Origin: Acrocarpospora pleiomorpha
GTDB taxonomy: Bacteria > Actinomycetota > Actinomycetes > Streptosporangiales > Streptosporangiaceae
Reading direction: 5' to 3'
DNA: 41,881 nt
Assembly (NCBI RefSeq): GCF_009687885.1
Contig: NZ_BLAF01000084.1
Coordinates: forward strand, 1-41,881
Part shown: positions 21,698 to 31,537 of the stretch, piece by piece
Position numbering within the stretch: the first letter of the stretch is position 1
How the letters are laid out: each line of letters begins with the position of its first letter
The notes under the pieces: model-generated
What the model was told of the DNA's origin: nothing
Seen by the model: the letters and a program-made list of their open reading frames with translations, nothing else
Databases searched by the model: none
Made by a program: the position numbers and the translations under genes

Positions 21698-22480
21698 ATG
21701 AACCCGGAACCTCCCCCCGGCCAGAACCCCTATGGGTCGGCTCCCCCTCCGGGTGGATACCCGCCGCCTCAAGGCGGATACCCCCCACCCCAAGGCGGAT
21801 ACCCGCCACCTGGTGGATATCAGCAACAGCAGCCTGGTTATCAGCAACAGCCTGGTGGATATCAGCAGCAGCAGCCCGGTGGATATCAGCAGCCCGGCGC
21901 TTACCCGCCGGCTGGTGGATACCCGTCCGCCGGCGCTTACAACGCGCCGATGGGCATGCCACTCCCGCCGGGAGTCCCGGCGCCACTTGCCGAGTGGTGG
22001 CAGCGATTGGTGGCGCGCCTGATCGATGGCCTTATCCTCGGCGTGGTCGTCTACCTCATTATCAGCAGGATCATCCAGAGCGCGTTCTCCACCACCGAGA
22101 CGATCGAGTTCCTGGGCACCAGCACAACGGTGTCCACTCCTTCCTTCCTCGGTCTGCTGATCTCGTCGATCGTCAGCTTCCTGCTGTACGCCGCATACGA
22201 GTACTTCATGACCTCGCGTGACGGCCAGACAATCGGCAAGAAGGTCATGAAGATCCGCATCGTCAAGCTTGGCGGAAGCGTTCACGGGGGTCTCGACACC
22301 GAGACTCTGGCCAAGCGGATCGGCGTACTATGGGGGCCGCAGCTGCTCGCCTTCAATTGGATCCTCAACGGTCTGGGCGGGCTCTTCAGCCTGGTGAACG
22401 TCCTCTGGCCGCTCTGGGACAAGCCGCTCCAGCAGGCGATTCACGACAAGGTCGCCGGAACCGTCGTGGTGAAGCTCTAG
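21698..22480 (+). CDS. RDD family membrane protein, second copy
   Basis: 260 residues. The head (about 1-90) is Pro/Gly/Tyr/Gln-rich with GGYPPPQ and GGYQQQQP repeats, shorter than in the upstream paralogue. The RDD domain begins APLAEWWQRLVARLIDGLIL, identical to the first copy over most of this stretch, and ends LWPLWDKPLQQAIHDKVAGTVVVKL. Membrane segments lie at LILGVVVYLIISRII, FLGLLISSIVSFLLYAAYEYF and LLAFNWILNGLGGLFSLVNVL. RBS GAGAGG (21685-21690) is 7 nt before the ATG. It is flanked by terminators on both sides, so it is probably a single-gene unit. Confidence 0.88.
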   Translation: MNPEPPPGQNPYGSAPPPGGYPPPQGGYPPPQGGYPPPGGYQQQQPGYQQQPGGYQQQQPGGYQQPGAYPPAGGYPSAGAYNAPMGMPLPPGVPAPLAEWWQRLVARLIDGLILGVVVYLIISRIIQSAFSTTETIEFLGTSTTVSTPSFLGLLISSIVSFLLYAAYEYFMTSRDGQTIGKKVMKIRIVKLGGSVHGGLDTETLAKRIGVLWGPQLLAFNWILNGLGGLFSLVNVLWPLWDKPLQQAIHDKVAGTVVVKL

Positions 22481-22500
22481 TCAGGCGTCGCGTTCCAATG

Positions 22501-22532
22501 AGTGGGGTGACCGCCCTGGCGGTCACCCCACT
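22501..22532 (+). terminator. Terminator after the second RDD gene
   Basis: AGTGGGGTGACCGC (22501-22514) pairs over 14 bp with its complement at 22519-22532; the T-rich stretch gattttgttct follows about 15 nt later. Confidence 0.9.
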
Positions 22533-22715
22533 GCCATTCCTGGGTACGATTTTGTTCTATCGGGTAAGCGTTCTGACCACCGCAGAGGATACTTCCCGCG
22601 CGGTGGAGGCTATGGACAGGCGCACCTCGACGGGTCATCAGGCGTCGGTTCCCCCTATTTCACAGGGCTTCCGGTTGAATCCGGCGAGCAGCGGACCCCA
22701 AGGGAGTGATGAGGA

Positions 22716-22874
22716 ATGACTGAGGTAATCTCCGCGTTGATACCGCCGCTGTTGGTCGGCGCGGCAGTCGTCTACGGCGTGGTTAAGTTGGTACGTTCGG
22801 ACGCCGCCGGACTGCGCGCAAGGCGCGAACCGGGAGAAGAGCCATCCGACAAGACCTCTTCCGGAGAATACTGA
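22716..22874 (+). CDS. 52-residue single-pass membrane protein upstream of lsr2
   Basis: Below the usual size cut-off. The frame reads MTEVISALIPPLLVGAAVVY, then GVVKLVRSDAAGLRARREPG and a polar acidic tail to EY. A short N-terminus, one hydrophobic helix of about 18 residues and a positively charged stretch after it suggest an N-out single-span protein. AGGGAG (22701-22706) is 9 nt before the ATG at 22716. Codon third positions are mostly G or C, as in neighbouring genes. The function is unknown; the lsr2 promoter starts 10 nt after its stop. Confidence 0.6.
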   Translation: MTEVISALIPPLLVGAAVVYGVVKLVRSDAAGLRARREPGEEPSDKTSSGEY

Positions 22875-22880
22875 CCGCTC

Positions 22881-22912
22881 GAATTGTCATCCGGGGTAAC
22901 TGGGTATATGTT
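22881..22912 (+). promoter_or_regulatory. lsr2 promoter
   Basis: TTGTCA (22884-22889), exactly 17 nt, TATGTT (22907-22912): a good sigma-A match, with a predicted start near 22919 and a 35-nt leader. The same stretch also reads GAAT (22881-22884), N17, GGGTAT, compatible with a SigB/SigF-type stress sigma factor. Confidence 0.6.
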
Positions 22913-22954
22913 TGGCTGACGAATCAAACTATGCTCTGCCGAAAGGATTGCCGG

Positions 22955-23296
22955 ATGGCCAAGCACACGCAGGTGATTCTCATCGACGACCTCGATGGTG
23001 GCGAGGCCAATGAGACGGTCACCTTCGCGATTGACGGCCTGCCTTATGAGATTGACCTGAGCGACAGCAACGCCAAGAAGCTTCGGGAAGCCCTGGCGCC
23101 TTTCGTCTCCAGCGCCCGCAAGGGCGAAAGCGGGTCAACGCGGGGCCGTCGTCGTGGAAGCGGTGGGACCCAGCGGGCCATGACCCGGGAGAAGAGCGCG
23201 GAGATCCGCGCCTGGGCCAAGGCCAACAACCACCCGGTGAGCGAGCGCGGCCGGATTGCCGCCTCGATCGTCGAGGCCTACGACGCGGCGCACTAA
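22955..23296 (+). CDS. lsr2: Lsr2 nucleoid-associated protein (H-NS-like xenogeneic silencer)
   Basis: 113 residues with the usual actinobacterial layout. The N-terminal beta-hairpin/dimerisation part starts MAKHTQVILIDDLDGGEA and continues with VTFAIDGLPYEIDL; a basic linker (SARKGESGSTRGRRRG) follows. The C-terminal DNA-binding domain carries the AT-hook-like loop in VSERGRIAASIVEAY; the canonical minor-groove motif is Arg-Gly-Arg and appears here as RGR. Lsr2 coats AT-rich, often foreign, DNA. AAAGGA is 7 nt upstream of the ATG at 22955. Its place just before clpC is conserved with M. tuberculosis. Confidence 0.97.
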   Translation: MAKHTQVILIDDLDGGEANETVTFAIDGLPYEIDLSDSNAKKLREALAPFVSSARKGESGSTRGRRRGSGGTQRAMTREKSAEIRAWAKANNHPVSERGRIAASIVEAYDAAH

Positions 23297-23312
23297 GTCG
23301 CCGCTACTTCTT

Positions 23313-23368
23313 GATCGTGCGGTTATGCCGATCGTCGGTTCTCTGACGGCCTGCATGACCGCACGATC
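23313..23368. terminator. Long inverted repeat between lsr2 and clpC
   Basis: gatcgtgcggttatg (23313-23327) and catgaccgcacgatc (23354-23368) pair over 15 bp with one G-U. The 26-nt apical part contains a further short CCG/CGG pairing. It probably terminates lsr2 transcription; the large size also allows a regulatory role for clpC. Confidence 0.5.
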
Positions 23369-23390
23369 GCGTTATCAGGTAATAAACGTC

Positions 23391-23407
23391 GTTCGCTTGC
23401 GGCGTAT
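23391..23407 (+). promoter_or_regulatory. ClgR-like operator upstream of clpC
   Basis: GTTCGC-ttgcg-GCGTAT has the CGC-N5-GCG core of ClgR sites. ClgR is known to activate clpC and clpP genes in Corynebacterium, Streptomyces and Mycobacterium. The site is 163 bp before the clpC start, a usual distance for an activator of a leadered promoter. I did not find a clgR gene in the window. Confidence 0.5.
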
Positions 23408-23569
23408 CGGGAACACCTGGCCCCCGATCGGTAGTTGGATGGAGGGTGAACGCCCTGCGCCCGGGGAACGTCTCCTGTCATAGAAGCGGTCGCCGGGCCA
23501 GAGCTGGCATGCGGAACGACGGGGCCGGATCATCCGGGCGCGTCTGACCGCTCTGTGAGGAGCGACGAG

Positions 23570-26074
<2,505 letters not shown>

Positions 26075-26086
26075 TTGAACCGCTAA

Positions 26087-26120
26087 AGCACCCCTCGCCG
26101 TTGGCTCGGCGGGGGGTGCT
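26087..26120 (+). terminator. Rho-independent terminator after clpC
   Basis: AGCACCCCTCGCCG (26087-26100) pairs over 14 bp with 26107-26120 (one G-U), followed closely by gcgcttttg. Confidence 0.9.
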
Positions 26121-26392
26121 GCGCTTTTGCCGGGGGTTGGATCGGCGGCTGGGCGCTTGAGGGCGCGACTTTTCTTCGCGTCCCGGGGCACTTCGCTGTC
26201 TCCGCCGGATGGTATGGAGACGGGGCGAATTCCCCCATACGCCTGACGGCCGGGGCGTTGTGCGATCGAGGATGGCCGTCCGGGTTCTGAATGCTTGCCG
26301 TGGAACTCCCACCCGCCCGCCCTTTTGTGCTTGTCCGGGCTCCACCCGGCCCCGAGGTTGCCGTGGCTTTCGCCACCTACCCGTTACGGTCC
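26121..26392. other. Gene-free stretch between clpC and the catabolic island
   Basis: No gene is supported. A small hairpin GTGGC-TTTC-GCCAC (26364-26377) lies just beyond the tctA stop and may end that transcript. An imperfect stem gggcgcga/tcgcgtccc occurs near 26160-26185. This marks the left boundary of the inserted catabolic genes; no repeat or integrase trace was seen. Confidence 0.4.
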
Positions 26393-27922
26393 TCAAGCCT
26401 TTGGGCTGGTGTCAGTGGACGGACCCTGGCGGGTCCGAGCGGCGACCGCCCGAGCCAGCGTGCGTAGCGGCGTCTTCATCGTGGCCAGGGCGAGCACCAT
26501 CACGGTCGCCACGAGCAGGGTCATGGCGATCGAACTGTCGAGGAAGATGGACGGGCTGCCGCGCGAGATCTGCAGAGCGTTCGACAGGGAGCGTTCCATC
26601 AGAGGCCCCAGGACGAGCGTCAGCGCCACGGGGGCCAGCGGTATGTCGATCTTGCGCAGCACGTATCCGAGGATGCCGGCCGCCACCATGACCACGACGT
26701 TGAACACCGACCCATCCAGCGTGTACGCGCCGACCAGCATGAACCCGACGACAAGGACGTACAGGGTGGGGTAGGGAATGCGCAGACAGGTGATCCAGAT
26801 GCGGACCAGCGGCAGGTTGAGGGCCAGCAGGATCACGTTGCCGACCACCATGCTGGCGATGATGCCCCAGGCCACGTCCGGGTGGTCACGGAAGAGCAGC
26901 GGGCCGGGCACCAGGCCGTTGATGATGAACGCGCCCATCATGACCGCCATGGTGGCCGAGGTCGGGATGCCGAGCGTGAACAGCGGGATCATGCCGGACA
27001 CCGCGTTGGCGTTGTTGGCGGACTCGGGCGCGGCGACGCCTTCGACGGCGCCGTGGCCGAAGCGTTCCGGGTGCCGGGAGAGCCGCTTCTCCAGCACGTA
27101 CGAGCCGAACGCGGCCACCGCCCCGGGCGAGCCCGGCAGCAGGCCGGTCGCGAAGCCCACGACCGAGCCCCGGGCGATGGGCAGGGCCGATCGGCGCAGG
27201 TCGTCCCGGGTGGGCAGCACCTTGCCGACCTTGATGGCCGCGGCCGAGGCGACCGAGCGCTCGATGCTCAGCAGCAGTTCGGACAGGCCGAACAGGCCCA
27301 TGATGACGGGGACGAGGTTGAGGCCGTCGAGGATCTGCTGGCTCCCGAAGGTGAACCTGGCGACGCCGTTGAGCGGGTCCAGGCCGACGACGCCGAGCAG
27401 CAGGCCGAGGGAGGCGGCGATGAGCGCCTTCAGCGTCGACCCGCTGGCCAGCCCGATGACCAGGGTCAGGCCGAGCAGGGTGAGGGCGAAGAACTCGGCG
27501 GGGCCGAAGGCCAGCGCGAACCGGCTGAGCGGGGCGGCCACGACGAAGCCCAGGACGCCCACGAGCCCGCCGACGAAGGAGCCGATCGCGGCGATGGCCA
27601 GGGCGGGACCGGCACGGCCCTGTTGGGCCATCTGGTAGCCGTCGAGGGTGGTGGCCACCGACGAGGTCTCGCCCGGCACATTGATCAGTACGGCGGTGAT
27701 GGTCCCGCCGTACGCGGCTCCGTAGAGGATGGCCGCCAGCATGATGATCGCGGTGACCGCTGGCAGGGTGAGGGTCACCGGCAGCAGCAGAGCGGTGGCC
27801 GCGGCCGGCCCGAACCCCGGCAGTACGCCGACGAGCATGCCCAGAACGCAGCCGAGCAGGGCGAACGCCAGGTTCTGCGGCGTGAGGATGGTGCCGAAGC
27901 CCTGGAGCAGTTGATCGAACAA
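26393..27922 (-). CDS. tctA: Tripartite tricarboxylate transporter, large membrane subunit TctA
   Basis: 509 residues, about 11-12 membrane segments. Family landmarks are GVLPGFGPAAATALLLP and GAAYGGTITAVLINVPGE in the first half, then their inverted-repeat counterparts TGLLPGSPGAVAAFGSYV and LFTLGIPTSATMAVMMGAF. Together with TctB and the periplasmic-type binding protein TctC it imports carboxylates using an ion gradient. The TTG start at 27922 has GAGG 5 nt upstream and is 7 nt after tctB. In aromatic-acid clusters TTT systems often import protocatechuate-, phthalate- or citrate-like acids. Confidence 0.93.
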   Translation of the reverse strand: MFDQLLQGFGTILTPQNLAFALLGCVLGMLVGVLPGFGPAAATALLLPVTLTLPAVTAIIMLAAILYGAAYGGTITAVLINVPGETSSVATTLDGYQMAQQGRAGPALAIAAIGSFVGGLVGVLGFVVAAPLSRFALAFGPAEFFALTLLGLTLVIGLASGSTLKALIAASLGLLLGVVGLDPLNGVARFTFGSQQILDGLNLVPVIMGLFGLSELLLSIERSVASAAAIKVGKVLPTRDDLRRSALPIARGSVVGFATGLLPGSPGAVAAFGSYVLEKRLSRHPERFGHGAVEGVAAPESANNANAVSGMIPLFTLGIPTSATMAVMMGAFIINGLVPGPLLFRDHPDVAWGIIASMVVGNVILLALNLPLVRIWITCLRIPYPTLYVLVVGFMLVGAYTLDGSVFNVVVMVAAGILGYVLRKIDIPLAPVALTLVLGPLMERSLSNALQISRGSPSIFLDSSIAMTLLVATVMVLALATMKTPLRTLARAVAARTRQGPSTDTSPKA

Positions 27923-27929
27923 GGGTGCC

Positions 27930-28472
27930 TCACAGTCCGAGGTGGTGCAGCGCCGGGATGCCGGCCGCGGGCAGCGAGACGCCGAGCCCGTTGACGAACA
28001 GGGCGTAACTGCCGATGCCCATGACCAGGGCGATGGTCACGACCAGCCACCAGCGGACCCGGGCGACGGTCGCCAGCAGCATGGCGATGACGGCCGACAT
28101 GGTCAGCTGGTAGCCGAGCACGTCGACAAGGGTGACGAAGCCGGCGGCGGCGACCATCGTCATGACGATCCGGAACACTCCCCGGCGCTCCGGCCGGGAC
28201 GGTGTCTCACCAGACGGTGTCCGGCCTGTGACGGTCATGATTGCCCACGCCAGGGCGAGCCCCGCCATCAGCACGCCGATGGCGAAGGGGAACACTCCCG
28301 CGCCGGGCCGGGCCGCGCTGCCGAAGCCGTACCCGATGCCGGCGATCGCGACGTAGGCGCCCACGACGAAGGCGGCCAGGGCGCCGACGAGGTTCCCGGT
28401 CCGGACCGCGTCCCCCGGCGGTTCGGCGGATTCCGGGGAGAGGTCCGGCTCGCGGCGCGTCTCGACGTTCAC
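27930..28472 (-). CDS. tctB: Tripartite tricarboxylate transporter, small membrane subunit TctB
   Basis: 180 residues with four hydrophobic segments (NLVGALAAFVVGAYVAIAGI, FPFAIGVLMAGLALAWAIMT, IVMTMVAAAGFVTLVDVLGY, WWLVVTIALVMGIGSYALFV). AARPGAGVFPFAIGV matches the conserved TctB loop before TM2. The GTG start at 28472 overlaps the rpiR stop as GTGA, with GGGAG upstream. It is encoded between the regulator and tctA on the minus strand. Confidence 0.85.
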   Translation of the reverse strand: MNVETRREPDLSPESAEPPGDAVRTGNLVGALAAFVVGAYVAIAGIGYGFGSAARPGAGVFPFAIGVLMAGLALAWAIMTVTGRTPSGETPSRPERRGVFRIVMTMVAAAGFVTLVDVLGYQLTMSAVIAMLLATVARVRWWLVVTIALVMGIGSYALFVNGLGVSLPAAGIPALHHLGL

Positions 28473-29326
28473 CGCCGCTCCCGCGAGGCCGATGGTGCGG
28501 CGATGGCCCGGTGCAGGTTCTCCAGGTTCTCCAGGGCGGCCTCGCACCGCTCGGGCGCCAGATGGTAGAGGGCGAGCTGGAGCGCGTAGCAGACCAGGTG
28601 CGGAACCACCTGGGTACGGAAGTCGTCATCGACGCCGCGCGGAGCGATCAGCAGGCGGTCCGGCGCCGGCGCGAACGGCAGGCCGTGCACGTCGGTGAGC
28701 ACGATGCTGCCGGCGCCGACGTTGCCGACGTGGGCGAGCATCCGGTTCAGGTTGGGCGGCACCCGCCGCAGCGCGAAGGCGAAGAGCACATCGCCGTCAC
28801 CCACGGAGATCAGATGCTCGCCCAGGTCCCGTTCGGCCGTGGGCGGGATCGGGTGCACGAGCAGGCCGAGCATGCGCAGCCGCCGGTCGAGGAAGGTGAC
28901 CAGCGGCGCGGCGTAGTGGTTGCCGTAGATGTAGATCCGTCTGGCGTCCAGCAGTTGCCGGGCCGCGTCGTCCAGGTCCTTCTGGGAGAGATGGTCGGGT
29001 AGCTTCAGGAGTGCGGTCGCCTCGGCCTGAACCAGGGCGTTGAGGTCGTAGCCGCGCGACTCGTGCAGCTTCACCAGCCGCGCGGTGCCGCCCTCCAGGG
29101 CTTTGACATCCTCCCGAATGGCCTCGCGCAGTTCGGCGTAACCGGCGTAGCCGAGCTTGCGGGCCAGGCGGATCACGGTGGACTCGTGCACGCCCGCGGC
29201 CGCGGCGATCTGCGCCGCGGGCATGAACACCGACTCACGCAGGTCGCGCATGAGCACGTCGACCACCCGTTGCTCCGACGGGGTCAACATTCGTGGGTTG
29301 CTCAACAGCAGTGAGCGGAAGCTCAT
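28469..29326 (-). CDS. RpiR-family (HTH_6 + SIS) transcriptional regulator
   Basis: 285 residues. The N-terminal HTH (PSEQRVVDVLMRDLRESVFM, then AAQIAAAAGVHESTVIRLAR) covers about residues 10-70. A SIS fold follows from about 120 (RRIYIYGNHYAAPLVTFLDR). The usual SIS phosphosugar loop is GxGxS; here it is GNHYA, so the Ser that binds the sugar phosphate is missing and the effector may be a carboxylic acid instead. The ATG at 29326 has GGGGGAG upstream. It heads the rpiR-tctB-tctA operon and faces tctC, so it most likely controls both sides of the island. Confidence 0.85.
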   Translation of the reverse strand: MSFRSLLLSNPRMLTPSEQRVVDVLMRDLRESVFMPAAQIAAAAGVHESTVIRLARKLGYAGYAELREAIREDVKALEGGTARLVKLHESRGYDLNALVQAEATALLKLPDHLSQKDLDDAARQLLDARRIYIYGNHYAAPLVTFLDRRLRMLGLLVHPIPPTAERDLGEHLISVGDGDVLFAFALRRVPPNLNRMLAHVGNVGAGSIVLTDVHGLPFAPAPDRLLIAPRGVDDDFRTQVVPHLVCYALQLALYHLAPERCEAALENLENLHRAIAAPSASRERR

Positions 29327-29352
29327 TGTCTCCCCCTTCGAGATCCTGCGTA

Positions 29353-29370
29353 CCTGCGAGAGATTGCAGG
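29353..29370. promoter_or_regulatory. Operator-like palindrome 1 (rpiR side)
   Basis: CCTGC-gagagatt-GCAGG: 5-bp arms, 8-nt spacer. It overlaps the -10 of the proposed rpiR promoter. It shares TGCRAGAGA with palindrome 2, read on the opposite strand. Confidence 0.5.
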
Positions 29371-29389
29371 ATCGGGGCGAAGCTGTCAA
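29361..29389 (-). promoter_or_regulatory. Promoter of the rpiR-tctBA operon
   Basis: On the minus strand a perfect -35 TTGACA (29389-29384), 17 nt, then CAATCT (29366-29361) with TG in front (extended -10-like). The start codon is 35 nt further on. Confidence 0.5.
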
Positions 29390-29435
29390 TAGCACAGATC
29401 TGATTCCAGAAGGAGAATTCCCTGTTAAAGGGGGG

Positions 29436-29461
29436 TTGACTGATTGCAGGTTCTCTTGCAA
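29436..29461. promoter_or_regulatory. Operator-like palindrome 2 and -35 box (tctC side)
   Basis: TTGCA-ggttctct-TGCAA (29444-29461) has 5-bp arms and an 8-nt spacer. It lies directly after TTGACT (29436-29441), a likely -35, so a bound regulator would occupy the spacer and -10 of the tctC promoter. Confidence 0.5.
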
Positions 29462-29525
29462 CTCTGTGCACGGCCGCAGGACTGGAAGGCAGTTTCCGAG
29501 TCGGCCACGAATTCAAGGAGATCCG

Positions 29526-30521
29526 ATGCGTGGACGAACAGGTCGCATCGTCGCAGTTGCCGGCGCGGTGGCCATGGCCGTGCTGGCGTCCGGTTGCACG
29601 AACACGTCCGCCGGTTCCGGCGAAGGGAACGCCGGCTTCCCGGCCGGCAAGACGGTGGAGGTCATCGTCCCGTTCGACGCCGGCGGCTTCACCGATGTGC
29701 TGACCCGCCTGGTCGCCACCGGGATGAGCGAGAAGCTGGGCTCACAGGTGCGGGTCATCAACCGGCCGGGTGCGGGCGGCACGATCGGGCTGACCGAACT
29801 GTCGGCGAAGAAACCCGACGGGTACACCATCGGCACGCTGAACATGCCGTCCGGCCTGACGTACCTGGACGCCAAGCGGGACGTCACGTACCGGCTGAAC
29901 TCGTTCGTGCCGGTGGCCGGCCTGGCGACCAGCCCGACCGTGATCGCCGTCCGCAAGGACAGCCCGTTCGACACGCTCCAGGATCTGATCGCCGCCGCGC
30001 GGGAGAAGCCCGACACCATCAGCCTGGCCGGTGGCACCAACCTCACCAGCGATGACACCCTGACCGTGGCCGGGCTGCAACAGGCCGCGGATGTCAGGTT
30101 CAACGTCGTCACGGTGGACACCGGCGGGGCGGACAAGACCACCCAGCTGCTGGGCGGCCAGATCCAGGTCACCGTGGGCAGCCTCGGCGCCGTGCAGAGC
30201 GCGTACAAGAGCGGGGACGTACGCATCCTGGCGGTCGCCAGCGCCGAACCGAGCACGCTCCTGCCCGGCGTGCCCACCCTCGCCTCCGCCGGGTACGACA
30301 TCACCACCTCGGGCGCGATCACCATCGCGGCGCCCGCCGGCACGCCGGACGCCGTCACCGGCGCGCTCGAATCGGCCATCGAGGCGGCCCTGTCCTCGCC
30401 CGACCTGGCGAGCAAGGCCAACGCCGCCGGGTACGAGATCTTGTTCCGCGACCGTGCCGCCCTGGCGACCTTCTGGTCCCAGCAGGAGGCCGACGCCGAG
30501 AAGATCATCGCCGGTCACTGA
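29526..30521 (+). CDS. tctC: Tripartite tricarboxylate transporter substrate-binding lipoprotein TctC
   Basis: 331 residues. Signal peptide with lipobox LASGC gives a lipid-anchored Cys24. The binding-protein fold shows the family's VEVIVPFDAGGFTDVLTRLV, then VINRPGAGGTIGLTEL, KPDGYTIGTLNM and LAVASAEPSTLLPGVPTLA. The Asp usually found in the PxxAGGxxD loop, which orients the ligand, is present in AGGFTD. AAGGAG is 5 nt before the ATG. It is the first gene of the plus-strand operon, transcribed away from tctBA. Confidence 0.93.
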   Translation: MRGRTGRIVAVAGAVAMAVLASGCTNTSAGSGEGNAGFPAGKTVEVIVPFDAGGFTDVLTRLVATGMSEKLGSQVRVINRPGAGGTIGLTELSAKKPDGYTIGTLNMPSGLTYLDAKRDVTYRLNSFVPVAGLATSPTVIAVRKDSPFDTLQDLIAAAREKPDTISLAGGTNLTSDDTLTVAGLQQAADVRFNVVTVDTGGADKTTQLLGGQIQVTVGSLGAVQSAYKSGDVRILAVASAEPSTLLPGVPTLASAGYDITTSGAITIAAPAGTPDAVTGALESAIEAALSSPDLASKANAAGYEILFRDRAALATFWSQQEADAEKIIAGH

Positions 30522-30539
30522 CACCCTGAAAGGAGCAAG

Positions 30540-30896
30540 ATGATCATCGGTATCGATCACATCGAGATAGTCGTCGCGGACATCGACGCCATGTCGACGT
30601 TCTTCCAGACACTCGGCTTCACCGAGGTCCGCCGCACCGACCATCACGGTCAGGCGGTCGAGATGCTCGTACCAGGCACGGAGGGCACGATCATCGAGTT
30701 CCACACGGGCCACGCCACCGAGCCCCCCGGCCTCAACCACATCGCCTTCCGCGTCGACGACTGCGCGGCCACGGTGGAGGAGTTGCGCGGGGCCGGGGTC
30801 CCGATTCCCAGGGACGCCAAGGTCGCGGCCAACAGCGGCCGGCTGGTGGCGAGCTTCCGGGACCCGATGTACCAGCGCTGGCAGCTGGCCGAGTGA
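30540..30896 (+). CDS. Small VOC (glyoxalase/bleomycin-resistance fold) protein A
   Basis: 118 residues, one VOC unit pair. HIEIVVADIDAMSTFFQTLG opens the fold; candidate metal ligands are His in IDHIEIV, Glu in TIIEFHTG, His in LNHIAFRVDD and perhaps a Gln near the end (QRWQLAE). It is a paralogue of the protein at 31537 (same length, same RR/RQ...QAVEM/QSVEM and NHIAF/DHIAF blocks). AAAGGAG precedes the ATG at 30540. It overlaps the aldolase gene. It is too small for a typical extradiol ring-cleavage dioxygenase; isomerase or epimerase action on a keto acid is more plausible. Confidence 0.78.
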   Translation: MIIGIDHIEIVVADIDAMSTFFQTLGFTEVRRTDHHGQAVEMLVPGTEGTIIEFHTGHATEPPGLNHIAFRVDDCAATVEELRGAGVPIPRDAKVAANSGRLVASFRDPMYQRWQLAE

Positions 30897-31537
30897 TGGC
30901 CGACTTCCGACGCGCACCCCGGGCGCTGCTGGACCGGTTCCGCACCATCCCCACCGCCAACATCGGCGACGCCGTGGACCGGCTCGGCGTGCTGGACGGC
31001 GGCATCCAGACGGTGTGGCCCGGCGCGAGACTGGTCGGCAGCGCGTACACCATCTGGACCCGCGCCGGCGACAACCTGGCCATCCATCAGGCGCTGGGCG
31101 AGGCCCGTCCCGGCGACGTGCTGGTGGTCAACGGCGGTGGCGACCTGTCCCGCGCCCTGATCGGCGAGCTGATCGGGGGGCGGGCCAAGGCCGCCGGGAT
31201 CGCCGGGTTCGTCATCGACGGCGTGGTCCGCGACGCCGAAGGGCTGGCCGCGTTCCAGATGCCGGTCTTCGCCCGAGGGGTCAGCCCGGCCGGGCCGTAC
31301 AAGAACGGGCCGGCCCGGCTGGCCACGGTCGTCGCCATCGGCGGTGTTGCCGTGGCGCCCGGCGACATCGTCGTGGGCGACGCCGACGGCGTCGTGGTCG
31401 TCTCGCTGGCCGACGCCGAACACGTCGCGAGCGCCGCCGAAGCGGTCCGCGACAAGGAGGACGTCAAACGGGCCGCCATCGCCCAGTCACTGGCCCGGTC
31501 ATCGGCCCAGTCATCGGCACCGAGCGGGAGCGTCTGA
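30896..31537 (+). CDS. RraA-like aldolase (4-carboxy-4-hydroxy-2-oxoadipate / HMG aldolase family)
   Basis: 213 residues of the RraA/HMG-CHA aldolase family, which cleaves 4-hydroxy-2-oxo dicarboxylic acids to pyruvate and oxaloacetate or pyruvate, using Mg2+. IPTANIGDAVDRLGVLDGGI is the N-terminal block. The phosphate/carboxylate loop is GELIGGRAKAAGIAGFVIDG, and the metal-binding Arg-Asp region is VIDGVVRDAEGL. Next to a LigJ-like hydratase, whose product is the substrate of LigK/GalC aldolases, this is the expected partner. The start may be ATG 30896 or GTG 30893; both overlap the VOC stop. Confidence 0.85.
   Translation: MADFRRAPRALLDRFRTIPTANIGDAVDRLGVLDGGIQTVWPGARLVGSAYTIWTRAGDNLAIHQALGEARPGDVLVVNGGGDLSRALIGELIGGRAKAAGIAGFVIDGVVRDAEGLAAFQMPVFARGVSPAGPYKNGPARLATVVAIGGVAVAPGDIVVGDADGVVVVSLADAEHVASAAEAVRDKEDVKRAAIAQSLARSSAQSSAPSGSV

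Noticed and set aside
18003..22568. TTGTTC-N4/5-CGGGTAAG blocks at 18003 and 22552 as a common promoter
   Set aside because: Neither block is followed by a usable -10 at 16-18 nt; the resemblance could be chance.
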